Origin: Clostridia bacterium
GTDB taxonomy: Bacteria > Bacillota > Clostridia > Oscillospirales > CAG-272
DNA length: 7,010 bases
Assembly (NCBI GenBank): GCA_900753295.1
Contig: CAADYQ010000153.1
Span: 1 to 7,010 of the forward strand
Direction of reading: 5' to 3'
The position numbers and the translations under genes were made by a program. Shown piece by piece: positions 1 through 5,503 of the stretch (its first letter is position 1; each line of letters begins with the position of its first letter). Under the pieces are notes generated by a model. The model was not told where the DNA came from and made no database searches. It saw only the letters and a program-made list of their open reading frames with translations.

Positions 1-237
1 ACGGTTTTCCCCGGTGCGAACACGGCGATATGCGGCGACGACATTGAAAGCGCCATGCTTTGCCGTCCCGATGCGCTTTTCATGCCGCTTGATGTGCGGA
101 GCGCCGTTATATTTGCGGCTATTACGGATCTTATATCTTCCAAAGTAAAAAACACCGTCCTCAAAACCCTGCGGGACACAATTCTACTGCCGATTCTACC
201 ATCGGTAGAGCGCCCCGGGGCGCTTCTCTACCGGTAG
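1..237 (+). pseudogene. Fragment of a PfkB/ribokinase-like sugar kinase, apparently truncated at its 3' side
   Basis: The frame is open from base 1 to a TAG at 235-237, so the 5' part lies outside the window. Its first ~43 residues look like the central part of a ribokinase-type PfkB kinase: a PGAN segment, then a DDIESA helix, then PDALFMPL followed by a hydrophobic helix (AVIFAA), in the order and spacing of that family. A ribokinase should then continue for roughly 150 residues with its ATP-binding GAGD region. Instead the remaining ~33 residues do not resemble the family, and the frame ends inside a palindrome cluster. I infer that the gene was cut by a rearrangement or insertion near nt 125-140. 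Substrate unknown. Alternatively it is an unrelated short hypothetical protein; the family call rests on about 40 residues. Confidence 0.42.
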
Positions 238-260
238 AGAAGCATCAGGATACCGTAGAA
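182..260. repeat. Cluster of three abutting palindromes inside an outer inverted repeat
   Basis: Three self-complementary blocks abut. TCTACC at 195-200 pairs with GGTAGA at 204-209 around a 3-base loop. Bases 209-224 form a perfect 16-bp palindrome (AGCGCCCCGGGGCGCT). Bases 222-243 form a perfect 22-bp palindrome centred between 232 and 233. The motif TCTACC/GGTAGA occurs in both flanking palindromes. An outer pair, TTCTAC at 182-187 and GTAGAA at 255-260, could close the whole set as a three-armed junction in RNA or extruded DNA. A role as terminator, recombination site, dispersed repeat or small structured RNA cannot be decided here. There is no uridine run directly after it on the + strand. 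The pairing is certain; the function is unknown. Confidence 0.75.
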
Positions 261-261
261 C

Positions 262-284
262 GCCGCGCGTAGGTTGCGTGCGGC
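262..284. repeat. GC-rich hairpin next to the palindrome cluster
   Basis: GCCGCGCGT (262-270) can pair with GCGTGCGGC (276-284) around the 5-base loop AGGTT, giving nine pairs, two of them G-T. It overlaps the -35 region proposed for the rightward promoter. No T-tract follows on either strand, so it does not look like an intrinsic terminator. Confidence 0.5.
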
Positions 285-302
285 ATCACATAACGGTATA
301 AT
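274..302 (+). promoter_or_regulatory. Rightward promoter candidate for the glycosyltransferase/acyltransferase operon
   Basis: TTGCGT (274-279), 17 bases, then a perfect TATAAT (297-302). The -35 box is weak, matching only its TTG. The surrounding ten bases CGGTATAATT (294-303) recur exactly at the promoter before the VTT gene (5495-5504), which supports use in this direction. Its -10 box shares bases 301-302 with the leftward promoter, so the two should exclude each other. The predicted leader to the first glycosyltransferase is about 120 nt. A second AT-rich stretch at 361-376 lacks a good -35 box. Confidence 0.5.
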
Positions 303-329
303 TATATCACAAATCCACGCCGCGGTCAA
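301..329 (-). promoter_or_regulatory. Leftward sigma-A-type promoter
   Basis: On the minus strand, TTGACC (complement of 324-329) is followed after exactly 17 bases by a perfect TATAAT (complement of 301-306). This is near consensus. The predicted start lies around 294, so the transcript would run left across the hairpin and palindrome cluster and antisense to the kinase fragment. No minus-strand gene follows within the window; only tiny ORFs exist. A T6 run on the minus strand (complement of 148-153) could mark an end, but I see no strong hairpin before it. Confidence 0.6.
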
Positions 330-428
330 TCGACAGGCGGACGCCAAGGATGTATTTTGTGTTATATTTATATTAAGATTGCTTTAAGCGCACGACCGCG
401 CAGATCATTCCCGAAGTGAGGACAAGCC
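330..428 (+). other. Leader region before the first glycosyltransferase, no gene
   Basis: No ORF with a plausible start is seen here. An AT-rich stretch (351-380) contains TATATT-like strings without a good -35 box. The Shine-Dalgarno GAGGA at 418-422 serves the glycosyltransferase at 429. Confidence 0.5.
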
Positions 429-1301
429 ATGAACATTCTTTACTGCGGCGACAAAAACATCGCCGCCGGGGTAGCGATATCCGCATACTCGCTTGCGCTC
501 CGCACGCGCGAGCCGCTCGACATTTATATTCTCACCGCCGCTCCGAAGGTCGAAGGGCGGACGCTCGAAGCCCTGCCGCGCAGCTTTTGCGACCTGCTTT
601 CGAGCCGCCTGCGGGAAATATCCCCTGGAACGCAGGTCCGTCTTTTTGACGTGACCGGACTGTTTGACGCAGCGCCGCCTGCGGCAAACATGGGAACACG
701 CTTTACGCCGTGCTGTATGCTGCGACTGTATGCCGACCTCGTACCGGAGATCCCCGACCGCATACTTTATCTTGACAATGACGTAGTGTGCATTGGCGAT
801 CCCTCCGGGCTGTACGCCACCGAGCTGGGCGGCGCGGAGCTTGCCGGGGTGCCCGACTACTACGGCAGTCATTTCTTCCGCCGCAGACTCTTTGTGCGGG
901 ATTATCTGAATTCCGGCGTGCTTTTGCTGGACATGAAGAAAATACGCGAGGACGGTCTTTTTCGCCGTGCGCGCAGGCTTTGCGCCGAGCGGAAGATGTT
1001 TTTGCCGGACCAGACGGCGCTCAACCGGCTCGCGCACAAAAAGCTCATCCTCCCGCGGCGCTTCAACGAGCAGCGGCGCGAGCATGACGACACGGTGCTG
1101 CGGCACTTCACAACGACCTTCAGGTTCTTTCCGCGATTCCGCTCAGTAACGGTGAAGCCGTGGCAAAAGGAAAAGATGCATTCGGTGCTCGGGCTTTACG
1201 GCTACGACGAGCTTATCGACGCGGGAGCGGAAATGATCGAAGAATACAAAAAAGCCGAACGGCAGGCAACACAACAACAAATGAAAGGCAGACTAAAATG
1301 A
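429..1301 (+). CDS. GT8-family glycosyltransferase (first of three)
   Basis: This is a 290-residue retaining glycosyltransferase of family GT8 (LgtC/glycogenin fold), expected to move a sugar from a nucleotide-sugar to an acceptor in the cytoplasm or at the inner membrane face. Visible marks: the N-terminal nucleotide-binding strand MNILYCGDKN, the metal-binding DxD in YLDNDVV (D116-N-D118), YLNSGVLLLDM (N161-S-G163) and PDQTALN (from 193). The usual C-terminal H-x5-KPW is stretched here: H226 is followed only much later by KPW at 243-245, as in a subgroup with a basic, aromatic insert between them. No signal peptide or membrane helix is evident. The ATG at 429 follows GAGGA (418-422) by six bases. 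Its stop overlaps the next start as ATGA (1298-1301). Donor and acceptor sugars cannot be read from sequence. It is the first gene of a tightly coupled four-gene operon. Confidence 0.9.
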   Translation: MNILYCGDKNIAAGVAISAYSLALRTREPLDIYILTAAPKVEGRTLEALPRSFCDLLSSRLREISPGTQVRLFDVTGLFDAAPPAANMGTRFTPCCMLRLYADLVPEIPDRILYLDNDVVCIGDPSGLYATELGGAELAGVPDYYGSHFFRRRLFVRDYLNSGVLLLDMKKIREDGLFRRARRLCAERKMFLPDQTALNRLAHKKLILPRRFNEQRREHDDTVLRHFTTTFRFFPRFRSVTVKPWQKEKMHSVLGLYGYDELIDAGAEMIEEYKKAERQATQQQMKGRLK

Positions 1302-2269
1302 ATACGAAGATCAACTCCAAAGACATCATACCGATATTTTTTACCATCGACGACGGCTACGCGCCGTATCTTGCCACCGCGCTCGTATCCGCGATAAAAA
1401 ATTCCTCCCCGGACCGCCGCTACCGCGCCGTGGTGCTTTATCAGGACCTGTGCGAGGAGAACCGCCGCCGGCTCGGCGCGCTTGCGACCGACAACTTTGC
1501 GGTAGATTTTATTCCGATGTGCCGTGGGCTCGATGCCATAACCGACCGCATGTCGAACCGTCTGCGCTGCGACTACTTTACCCTTACGATATATTTCCGT
1601 CTGTTCATTCCCGCGATGTTCCCGGAATATGACCGCGGGATATACATCGACAGCGACATCGTACTGAACAGCGACATCGCCGAGCTGTATGACACCGACA
1701 TCGGCGATGCTCTTATAGGCGCATGCGCTGACCGCTCGGTCTCCGATGTTCCCGAACTTGCCGGATATATGGAACGCGCCGTCGGAGTTGACCGGCACAG
1801 CTATGTGAATTCGGGCGTTCTGCTGATGAATCTGCGCCTTTTGCGCGAGGCGGAGCTTGACAGGCACTTCCTTTCACTGCTGAACAGCTACCATTTCGAC
1901 TGCATAGCGCCGGACCAGGACTATCTCAACGCCATGTGCTACGGCAGGATACACTATCTTGACGAGCGTTGGGACGCCATGCCGAACGACCGCAAGCCGC
2001 CGCTCGACGACGCCAAGCTGATACATTACAATCTTTTTTCAAAGCCGTGGTGCTACGACGGCGTGCAATATGCCGAGCTTTTCTGGAAATACGCGCAGGA
2101 ATGCGGCTATCTGCCAGAGATACTTGACTGCAAGCAGGGATATTCCGACGCACAGCGCGAGTCGGACGCGAGGTGCCTTGAGCTTTTGATACGCCGCGGC
2201 ACCGAAATAGCGGAGGCAGAGGTGACATTCCGCAGTGAATACGAAAAGGGAGTGAAGATCAGATTATGA
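1298..2269 (+). CDS. GT8-family glycosyltransferase (second of three)
   Basis: This is a 323-residue GT8 glycosyltransferase with all family marks: IPIFFTIDDGY at the N-terminus, DxD in YIDSDIV (D118-S-D120), YVNSGVLLMNL (N171-S-G173), PDQDYLN (205-211) and the C-terminal metal/phosphate motif H243-YNLFS-KPW (249-251). After that comes a ~70-residue charged, helical tail. I chose the ATG at 1298, not the in-frame ATG at 1160. It begins directly before the family domain, overlaps the upstream stop as ATGA, and has GAAAGG (1283-1288) at a suitable distance; a start at 1160 would add 46 basic, low-complexity residues inside the previous gene. Translational coupling implies joint action with the first GT8, perhaps adding successive sugars to one acceptor. 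Substrates unknown. Confidence 0.9.
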   Translation: MNTKINSKDIIPIFFTIDDGYAPYLATALVSAIKNSSPDRRYRAVVLYQDLCEENRRRLGALATDNFAVDFIPMCRGLDAITDRMSNRLRCDYFTLTIYFRLFIPAMFPEYDRGIYIDSDIVLNSDIAELYDTDIGDALIGACADRSVSDVPELAGYMERAVGVDRHSYVNSGVLLMNLRLLREAELDRHFLSLLNSYHFDCIAPDQDYLNAMCYGRIHYLDERWDAMPNDRKPPLDDAKLIHYNLFSKPWCYDGVQYAELFWKYAQECGYLPEILDCKQGYSDAQRESDARCLELLIRRGTEIAEAEVTFRSEYEKGVKIRL

Positions 2270-3129
2270 TAATAGGAAGCGACCGCGACGCCGTGATAGA
2301 AAACATACGGCGTTCAGCCGAATGCGGCGACTTTTTTGCGAAGGTGGAAACGGGCGATCCCGTGCTGACGAGAGCCGAAAGCAACGATATAATCAACAGC
2401 TACCTGCGCCGCCGCGGAACGGCGTCATACAAAATAAAATCGCACACCGCGCGTCAGATCGCCAATGTGCTGACATACGCTCTCAACCGCGACACCGAGA
2501 TAGTGGGCATAGAGAAGGCTCGCGATGTCGGGAGCGGCGCGATAATCACAAGCAACCATTTCAGCCCGATAGAAAACACCGGCATACGCTATCTTGCGCG
2601 CAGGCTCGGCAAAAAGCGCATAAATATCGTGAGCCAGGAAACCAACCTTGCCATGCCGGGGCTTTTCGGCTTCCTTATGAACTATGCGGATATCATCCCG
2701 ATATCCGGGAATGTGCATTATACACAGCGCGAATTTGTTGACGTGCTGTCGGAGCTGATGAAGAAAAACGAATTCGTTCTGATATACCCCGAGGAGGAAA
2801 TGTGGTTCAACTACCGCAAGCCGCGCCCGCCCAAGCCCGGAGCCTACTATTACGCCGCACGGCTCGGCGTGCCGGTGATATCCTGCTTTATCGAACAGTG
2901 CGATATGCCGGAAATGGACACCGATGAATTCCGCAAGGTGAAATTCGTGGTACACGTGCTCGGCGTGATATATCCCGACCCCGAAAAAACCATTTGGGAA
3001 AACAGCGACGCAATGAGCGCCGCGGACTACGCCATGAAAAAGGCAATATACGAACAGGTATATCACAAACCTCTCGATTACAGCTTTGAGGCGTCCGACA
3101 TTGCCGGTTGGACCGGGGACCCGGCATGA
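2266..3129 (+). CDS. PlsC-like acyltransferase with a variant catalytic motif (first of two)
   Basis: This 287-residue protein belongs to the lysophospholipid acyltransferase (PlsC/LPLAT) superfamily, which transfers acyl chains to glycerol-phosphate, glycolipid or sugar acceptors at the membrane. Block I reads TSNHFSPIEN (N97, H98): where the canonical H-X4-D motif has Asp, this protein has Glu103. Block II is NLAMPGLFGFLMNYADIIPI, block III IYPEEEMW (173-180, replacing the usual EGTRS), and block IV GVPVI (201-205). The N-terminal ~85 residues are extra relative to a minimal PlsC domain and show no obvious membrane helix. The ATG at 2266 overlaps the upstream GT8 stop as ATGA, and the gene's own stop overlaps the next start the same way. 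It may acylate whatever the coupled glycosyltransferases build. The family is clear; the substrate is not. Confidence 0.82.
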   Translation: MIIGSDRDAVIENIRRSAECGDFFAKVETGDPVLTRAESNDIINSYLRRRGTASYKIKSHTARQIANVLTYALNRDTEIVGIEKARDVGSGAIITSNHFSPIENTGIRYLARRLGKKRINIVSQETNLAMPGLFGFLMNYADIIPISGNVHYTQREFVDVLSELMKKNEFVLIYPEEEMWFNYRKPRPPKPGAYYYAARLGVPVISCFIEQCDMPEMDTDEFRKVKFVVHVLGVIYPDPEKTIWENSDAMSAADYAMKKAIYEQVYHKPLDYSFEASDIAGWTGDPA

Positions 3130-3947
3130 AAAAAAACGCCGAAGTACGCAGATACAGCTCGTTTGCGGATGATTTTGTAACGACAAAGGATCAGGATCAC
3201 CGCATGCCGGAGGACTACCGGTGGATAAGGACCGACGTGCGCTCGCGCTTTCTCTCGGCGCTGTCATACGGCGCGGCTCTTGTCATATCATCGGTCTGGT
3301 GCCGCGCGGCGCTGCACGTCCGTCTGCGCGACCGGAAACTTTTGCGTGCCGCGCGTGACGGCGCGTTCATTTACGCCAACCACACACAGCCGGTAGGAGA
3401 CGTTTTCATCCCCGCGCTCGCCTCCTTCCCGCGCCGGATATACACAGTCGTCAGCCCTGCCAACCTCGGCATACCGGTGATAGGAAGGATCCTGCCCTAC
3501 CTCGGCGCGTTGCCGATACCGGACACCCTCGGCGGGATGCGCGGCTTCACCGAAGCCGTAAAAACACGCGCCGACGAGGGCTGCAACGTCGTTATCTATC
3601 CCGAGGCGCATGTATGGGAATATTACACCTGGATACGCCCCATGCCGGAAAGCGCATTCACCTTTCCGGTCAGATGCGCAAAGCCGTCTTACGCCATGAC
3701 GGTGACATACAAAAAACGGCGCATAGGAAAAAAGCCCGCGGCGGTAGTGCATCTCGACGGTCCGTTTTACCCGGACGAAAGCCTCCCGCCGCGCCGCCGC
3801 GCTGCCGCGCTGCGCGACACGGTTTACGCCGCAATGCTTGAGCGAAGCCGCGAAAGTGACACCGAATACATCAGATATGAGCCGGCAGGTGCCGGGAACA
3901 TGGATATACAGGACCGAAGCAACACTGCCGTGACCGAAAAAGGTTGA
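3126..3947 (+). CDS. PlsC-like acyltransferase with a shifted catalytic motif (second of two)
   Basis: This 273-residue protein of the lysophospholipid acyltransferase superfamily is a divergent relative of its upstream neighbour. A hydrophobic stretch at about 42-59 (from FLSALSYGAALVISS) could anchor it to the membrane. Block I is YANHTQPVGD: N85 and H86 are present but the acid is D92, giving H-X5-D rather than H-X4-D. Block II is NLGIPVIGRILPYLGALPIP, and block III is IYPEAHVW (157-164), matching IYPEEEMW next door. The ATG at 3126 overlaps the upstream stop as ATGA and has GGGGA (3114-3118) seven bases before it, so I prefer it to an in-frame TTG at 3108. The ~25-residue C-terminal tail is polar and probably disordered. 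The stop codon lies inside the -35 box of the next promoter. A role in acylating a glycolipid or surface glycan is inference from the operon. Confidence 0.82.
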   Translation: MKKNAEVRRYSSFADDFVTTKDQDHRMPEDYRWIRTDVRSRFLSALSYGAALVISSVWCRAALHVRLRDRKLLRAARDGAFIYANHTQPVGDVFIPALASFPRRIYTVVSPANLGIPVIGRILPYLGALPIPDTLGGMRGFTEAVKTRADEGCNVVIYPEAHVWEYYTWIRPMPESAFTFPVRCAKPSYAMTVTYKKRRIGKKPAAVVHLDGPFYPDESLPPRRRAAALRDTVYAAMLERSRESDTEYIRYEPAGAGNMDIQDRSNTAVTEKG

Positions 3948-3971
3948 CAAAATTCGATTTTTTCATATAAT
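3944..3971 (+). promoter_or_regulatory. Near-consensus sigma-A promoter for the aspartokinase gene
   Basis: A perfect TTGACA (3944-3949), a 16-base spacer and a perfect TATAAT (3966-3971). The spacer is one base short of ideal. The -35 box contains the TGA stop (3945-3947) of the upstream acyltransferase, so the two units abut without a terminator, and read-through from the upstream operon is possible. The predicted start is near 3978, giving a leader of about 100 nt. Confidence 0.85.
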
Positions 3972-3979
3972 AATAATGA

Positions 3980-4049
3980 CGGTGCATCAATGCGGAACGC
4001 AGTGGCGCGGAAGAAGTCCGATGCCGCCTCCCGTTTCCCGCACGCACCG
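3980..4049 (+). promoter_or_regulatory. Structured 5' leader of the aspartokinase gene
   Basis: Nearly the whole leader can fold as one interrupted hairpin. CGGTGC (3980-3985) pairs with GCACCG (4044-4049); TGCGG (3991-3995) with CCGCA (4038-4042); GTGGC (4002-4006) with GCCGC (4023-4027), including one G-T pair; and CGGA (4008-4011) with TCCG (4017-4020) around the loop AGAAG. The Shine-Dalgarno AGGA (4067-4070) lies outside the fold, and no uridine run follows the stem, so neither a plain terminator nor simple RBS masking is visible. It does not show the conserved core of the lysine riboswitch that I know. The fold was drawn by eye, without an energy calculation. It may be a regulatory RNA element or chance pairing in GC-rich DNA. 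Confidence 0.4.
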
Positions 4050-4079
4050 GAGCACGTAACAAAAATAGGATCGGTGTAA
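3990..4079 (+). CDS. Possible 29-codon upstream ORF in the aspartokinase leader
   Basis: An ATG at 3990 opens a 29-residue frame (beginning MRNAVARKKSD, ending TKIGSV) that stops with TAA at 4077-4079, two bases before the aspartokinase ATG. The peptide is basic, with three lysines and one threonine, so it is not the lysine- or threonine-run expected of a classical attenuation leader. There is no good Shine-Dalgarno, and the predicted transcript start is only about 12 nt upstream. Its end, so close to the gene start, would allow translational coupling. It may equally be a chance frame. Confidence 0.2.
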   Translation: MRNAVARKKSDAASRFPHAPEHVTKIGSV

Positions 4080-4081
4080 TT

Positions 4082-5407
4082 ATGGTCAAGGTAGTAAAAT
4101 TCGGCGGCAGCTCGCTTTGCGATGCAGAGCATTTCAGAATGGCAGCCGCAATAATTAAAGCGGACGAATCACGCAGATATGTCGTTCCCTCCGCCCCCGG
4201 CAAGCGCTTTGCGGGCGATACAAAGGTAACGGATATGCTTTACGAGTTCAACAGGCTGGTGCGCGACCGCGCTCCGGTCGAGGAGACCGATGCATATTTC
4301 GACAAAATATGCACGCGCTATTATACGATAATAGATGAGCTTGGACTGAATTTCGATATCAGCGCCGAAATGCTGTATATAAAGAACGCCATAATGGGCA
4401 GAGCGGGACGCGATTACGCCGCGAGCCGCGGCGAGTACCTCTCGGGGCTTATTCTGGCAAAATATCTCGGGTACGATTTCATCGACGCCGAAAACGTGAT
4501 ATACTTCACCGAGAGCGGAGCCTTTGACGCCGACCGCACGCAGGAAATAATGAGCGCGGAGCTGGCGCGGCACGCACACGCGGTCATTCCCGGCTTTTAC
4601 GGGATAACTCCGAACGAAACGGTAAAGACCTTCTCCCGCGGCGGCTCGGACGTTACAGGCTCGATAGTCGCGCGCGCCGTCAACGCCGACCTGTACGAAA
4701 ACTGGACGGATGTTTCCGGCTTTATGATGGCGGACCCGAGGATAGTTCCCGACCCTCTCACAATAAAAACGATAACCTACCGCGAGCTGCGCGAGCTTTC
4801 GTATATGGGCGCCACCGTCCTGCACGAGGAAGCGATTTTCCCGGTAAGATATGCCGGCATCCCGATAAACATACGCAACACACTGCGCCCCGAGGACCCC
4901 GGAACGATGATAGTGTCCGCCGCACAGGATTACGACAGCGAGCACGTTATAACCGGCGTTGCCGGAAAGCGCGGATTTACCGTTATAACGCTCGAGCAGG
5001 ATATGATGAACTCGGAGCCGAGCTTCGGCAGACGGGTGCTTGAAATATTTGAGGAGTACGGCATAACGTTTGAGCATCTTCCCTCCGGCATCGACACGAT
5101 GAGCGTGGTGCTTGAAAGCGCAACGCTTGAGGGCAGGCGCGACCGCATACTGAACGCACTGCGCCGTGCGCTGCGTCCCGACAGCATTACCGTCGAGGAC
5201 GGCGTTGCACTTATAGCCGTTGTGGGGCGCGGAATGGTAAAGGCACGCGGCACCGCCGCGCGTGTGTTCTCGGCTATCTCATCGGCGGGGATAAACATAA
5301 GAATGATAGATCAGGGCTCCTCCGAGCTCAACATAATAATCGGCGTAGAGGAGCATGACTTTGACAATGCGCTCCGCGCCATATATTCCGAATTCGTAAA
5401 GAGCTGA
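4082..5407 (+). CDS. lysC: Aspartate kinase, monofunctional, with two C-terminal ACT domains
   Basis: Aspartokinase phosphorylates L-aspartate with ATP, the first step toward lysine/diaminopimelate, threonine and methionine. At 441 residues it has the normal length of a monofunctional enzyme. Kinase-domain marks in order: KFGGSS (6-11), PSAPGKR (36-42), GEYLS (117-121), PGFYG (170-174), SRGGSDVTGS (185-194), WTDVSG (208-213), ADPRIV (217-222) and GATVLHEEA (243-251). Two ACT domains (about 298-360 and 376-438) should bind feedback amino acids. The segment EHLPSGIDTMSVVL is typical of aspartokinases resembling Bacillus YclM/ThrD, so lysC is a generic symbol and the paralogue and effector are not resolved. 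No homoserine dehydrogenase is fused. The ATG at 4082 follows AGGA by 11 bases. It has its own promoter and a structured leader, and probably no functional tie to the flanking glycan genes. Confidence 0.96.
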   Translation: MVKVVKFGGSSLCDAEHFRMAAAIIKADESRRYVVPSAPGKRFAGDTKVTDMLYEFNRLVRDRAPVEETDAYFDKICTRYYTIIDELGLNFDISAEMLYIKNAIMGRAGRDYAASRGEYLSGLILAKYLGYDFIDAENVIYFTESGAFDADRTQEIMSAELARHAHAVIPGFYGITPNETVKTFSRGGSDVTGSIVARAVNADLYENWTDVSGFMMADPRIVPDPLTIKTITYRELRELSYMGATVLHEEAIFPVRYAGIPINIRNTLRPEDPGTMIVSAAQDYDSEHVITGVAGKRGFTVITLEQDMMNSEPSFGRRVLEIFEEYGITFEHLPSGIDTMSVVLESATLEGRRDRILNALRRALRPDSITVEDGVALIAVVGRGMVKARGTAARVFSAISSAGINIRMIDQGSSELNIIIGVEEHDFDNALRAIYSEFVKS

Positions 5408-5421
5408 ACGGGAAATTTTTT
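5386..5421 (+). terminator. Weak candidate intrinsic terminator at the end of the aspartokinase gene
   Basis: TTCCG (5386-5390), still within the coding end, can pair with CGGGAA (5409-5414) with one bulged G and an 18-base loop, followed by six T at 5416-5421 and five more at 5427-5431. The stem is short, so the T-runs are the main evidence. The inverted repeat at 5460-5500 is a competing site for termination. Confidence 0.25.
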
Positions 5422-5459
5422 CGACATTTTTCGCTCAATGCCTAAAATAGCAACACGTG

Positions 5460-5500
5460 ATACCGCATTGACCGTTTACCCAAGCGCGTCGATGCGGTAT
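5460..5500. repeat. Inverted repeat overlapping the VTT gene promoter
   Basis: ATACCGCAT (5460-5468) is the exact reverse complement of ATGCGGTAT (5492-5500). Pairing extends inward through one G-T pair and GAC/GTC to 5472 and 5488, leaving a 15-base loop. The right arm overlaps the first three bases of the -10 box, and the loop holds the -35 box. It may be an operator that blocks the promoter when bound, or in RNA a hairpin terminating the aspartokinase message, since AATTTATATT follows. A CACGTG palindrome (5454-5459) directly precedes it. Confidence 0.55.
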
Positions 5501-5503
5501 AAT
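5475..5503 (+). promoter_or_regulatory. Promoter for the VTT-domain membrane protein and the downstream glycosyltransferase
   Basis: TTTACC (5475-5480), 17 bases, then a perfect TATAAT (5498-5503), within the ten-base string CGGTATAATT that also surrounds the proposed operon promoter at 294-303. The predicted start is near 5510, giving a leader of about 30 nt. A TTGACC at 5468-5473 is closer to consensus but is 24 bases from the -10 box. Confidence 0.6.

Noticed and set aside
182..260. tRNA gene suggested by the cloverleaf-like pairing and the ~79-nt length
   Set aside because: No T-loop GTTC, no D-loop GG, no acceptor stem of seven pairs and no anticodon arm of the right size.
405..1106. 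Long minus-strand open frame across the first glycosyltransferase
   Set aside because: It is a shadow of a clear GT8 gene. Composition is Arg/His/Val-rich with no family motif, caused by high G/C third positions. The same applies to minus-strand frames at 1202-1867, 2425-3267, 3288-3950, 4169-5077 and 6075-6743.
1160..1297. Upstream in-frame ATG that would lengthen the second glycosyltransferase by 46 residues
   Set aside because: The extra residues are basic, low-complexity and lie wholly inside the first glycosyltransferase. The ATG at 1298 begins at the conserved domain and forms the ATGA overlap.
3108..3125. TTG start for the second acyltransferase
   Set aside because: Rare start codon inside the previous gene. 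The ATG at 3126 has GGGGA seven bases upstream and an ATGA overlap.
3980..4081. Lysine riboswitch before the aspartokinase
   Set aside because: The leader is about 100 nt, shorter than the usual L-box aptamer, and lacks its conserved core as I know it. An Rfam search would settle it.
5468..5503. TTGACC at 5468 as the -35 box of the VTT promoter
   Set aside because: The gap to TATAAT is 24 bases, far from the usual 16-18. TTTACC at 5475 has exactly 17.
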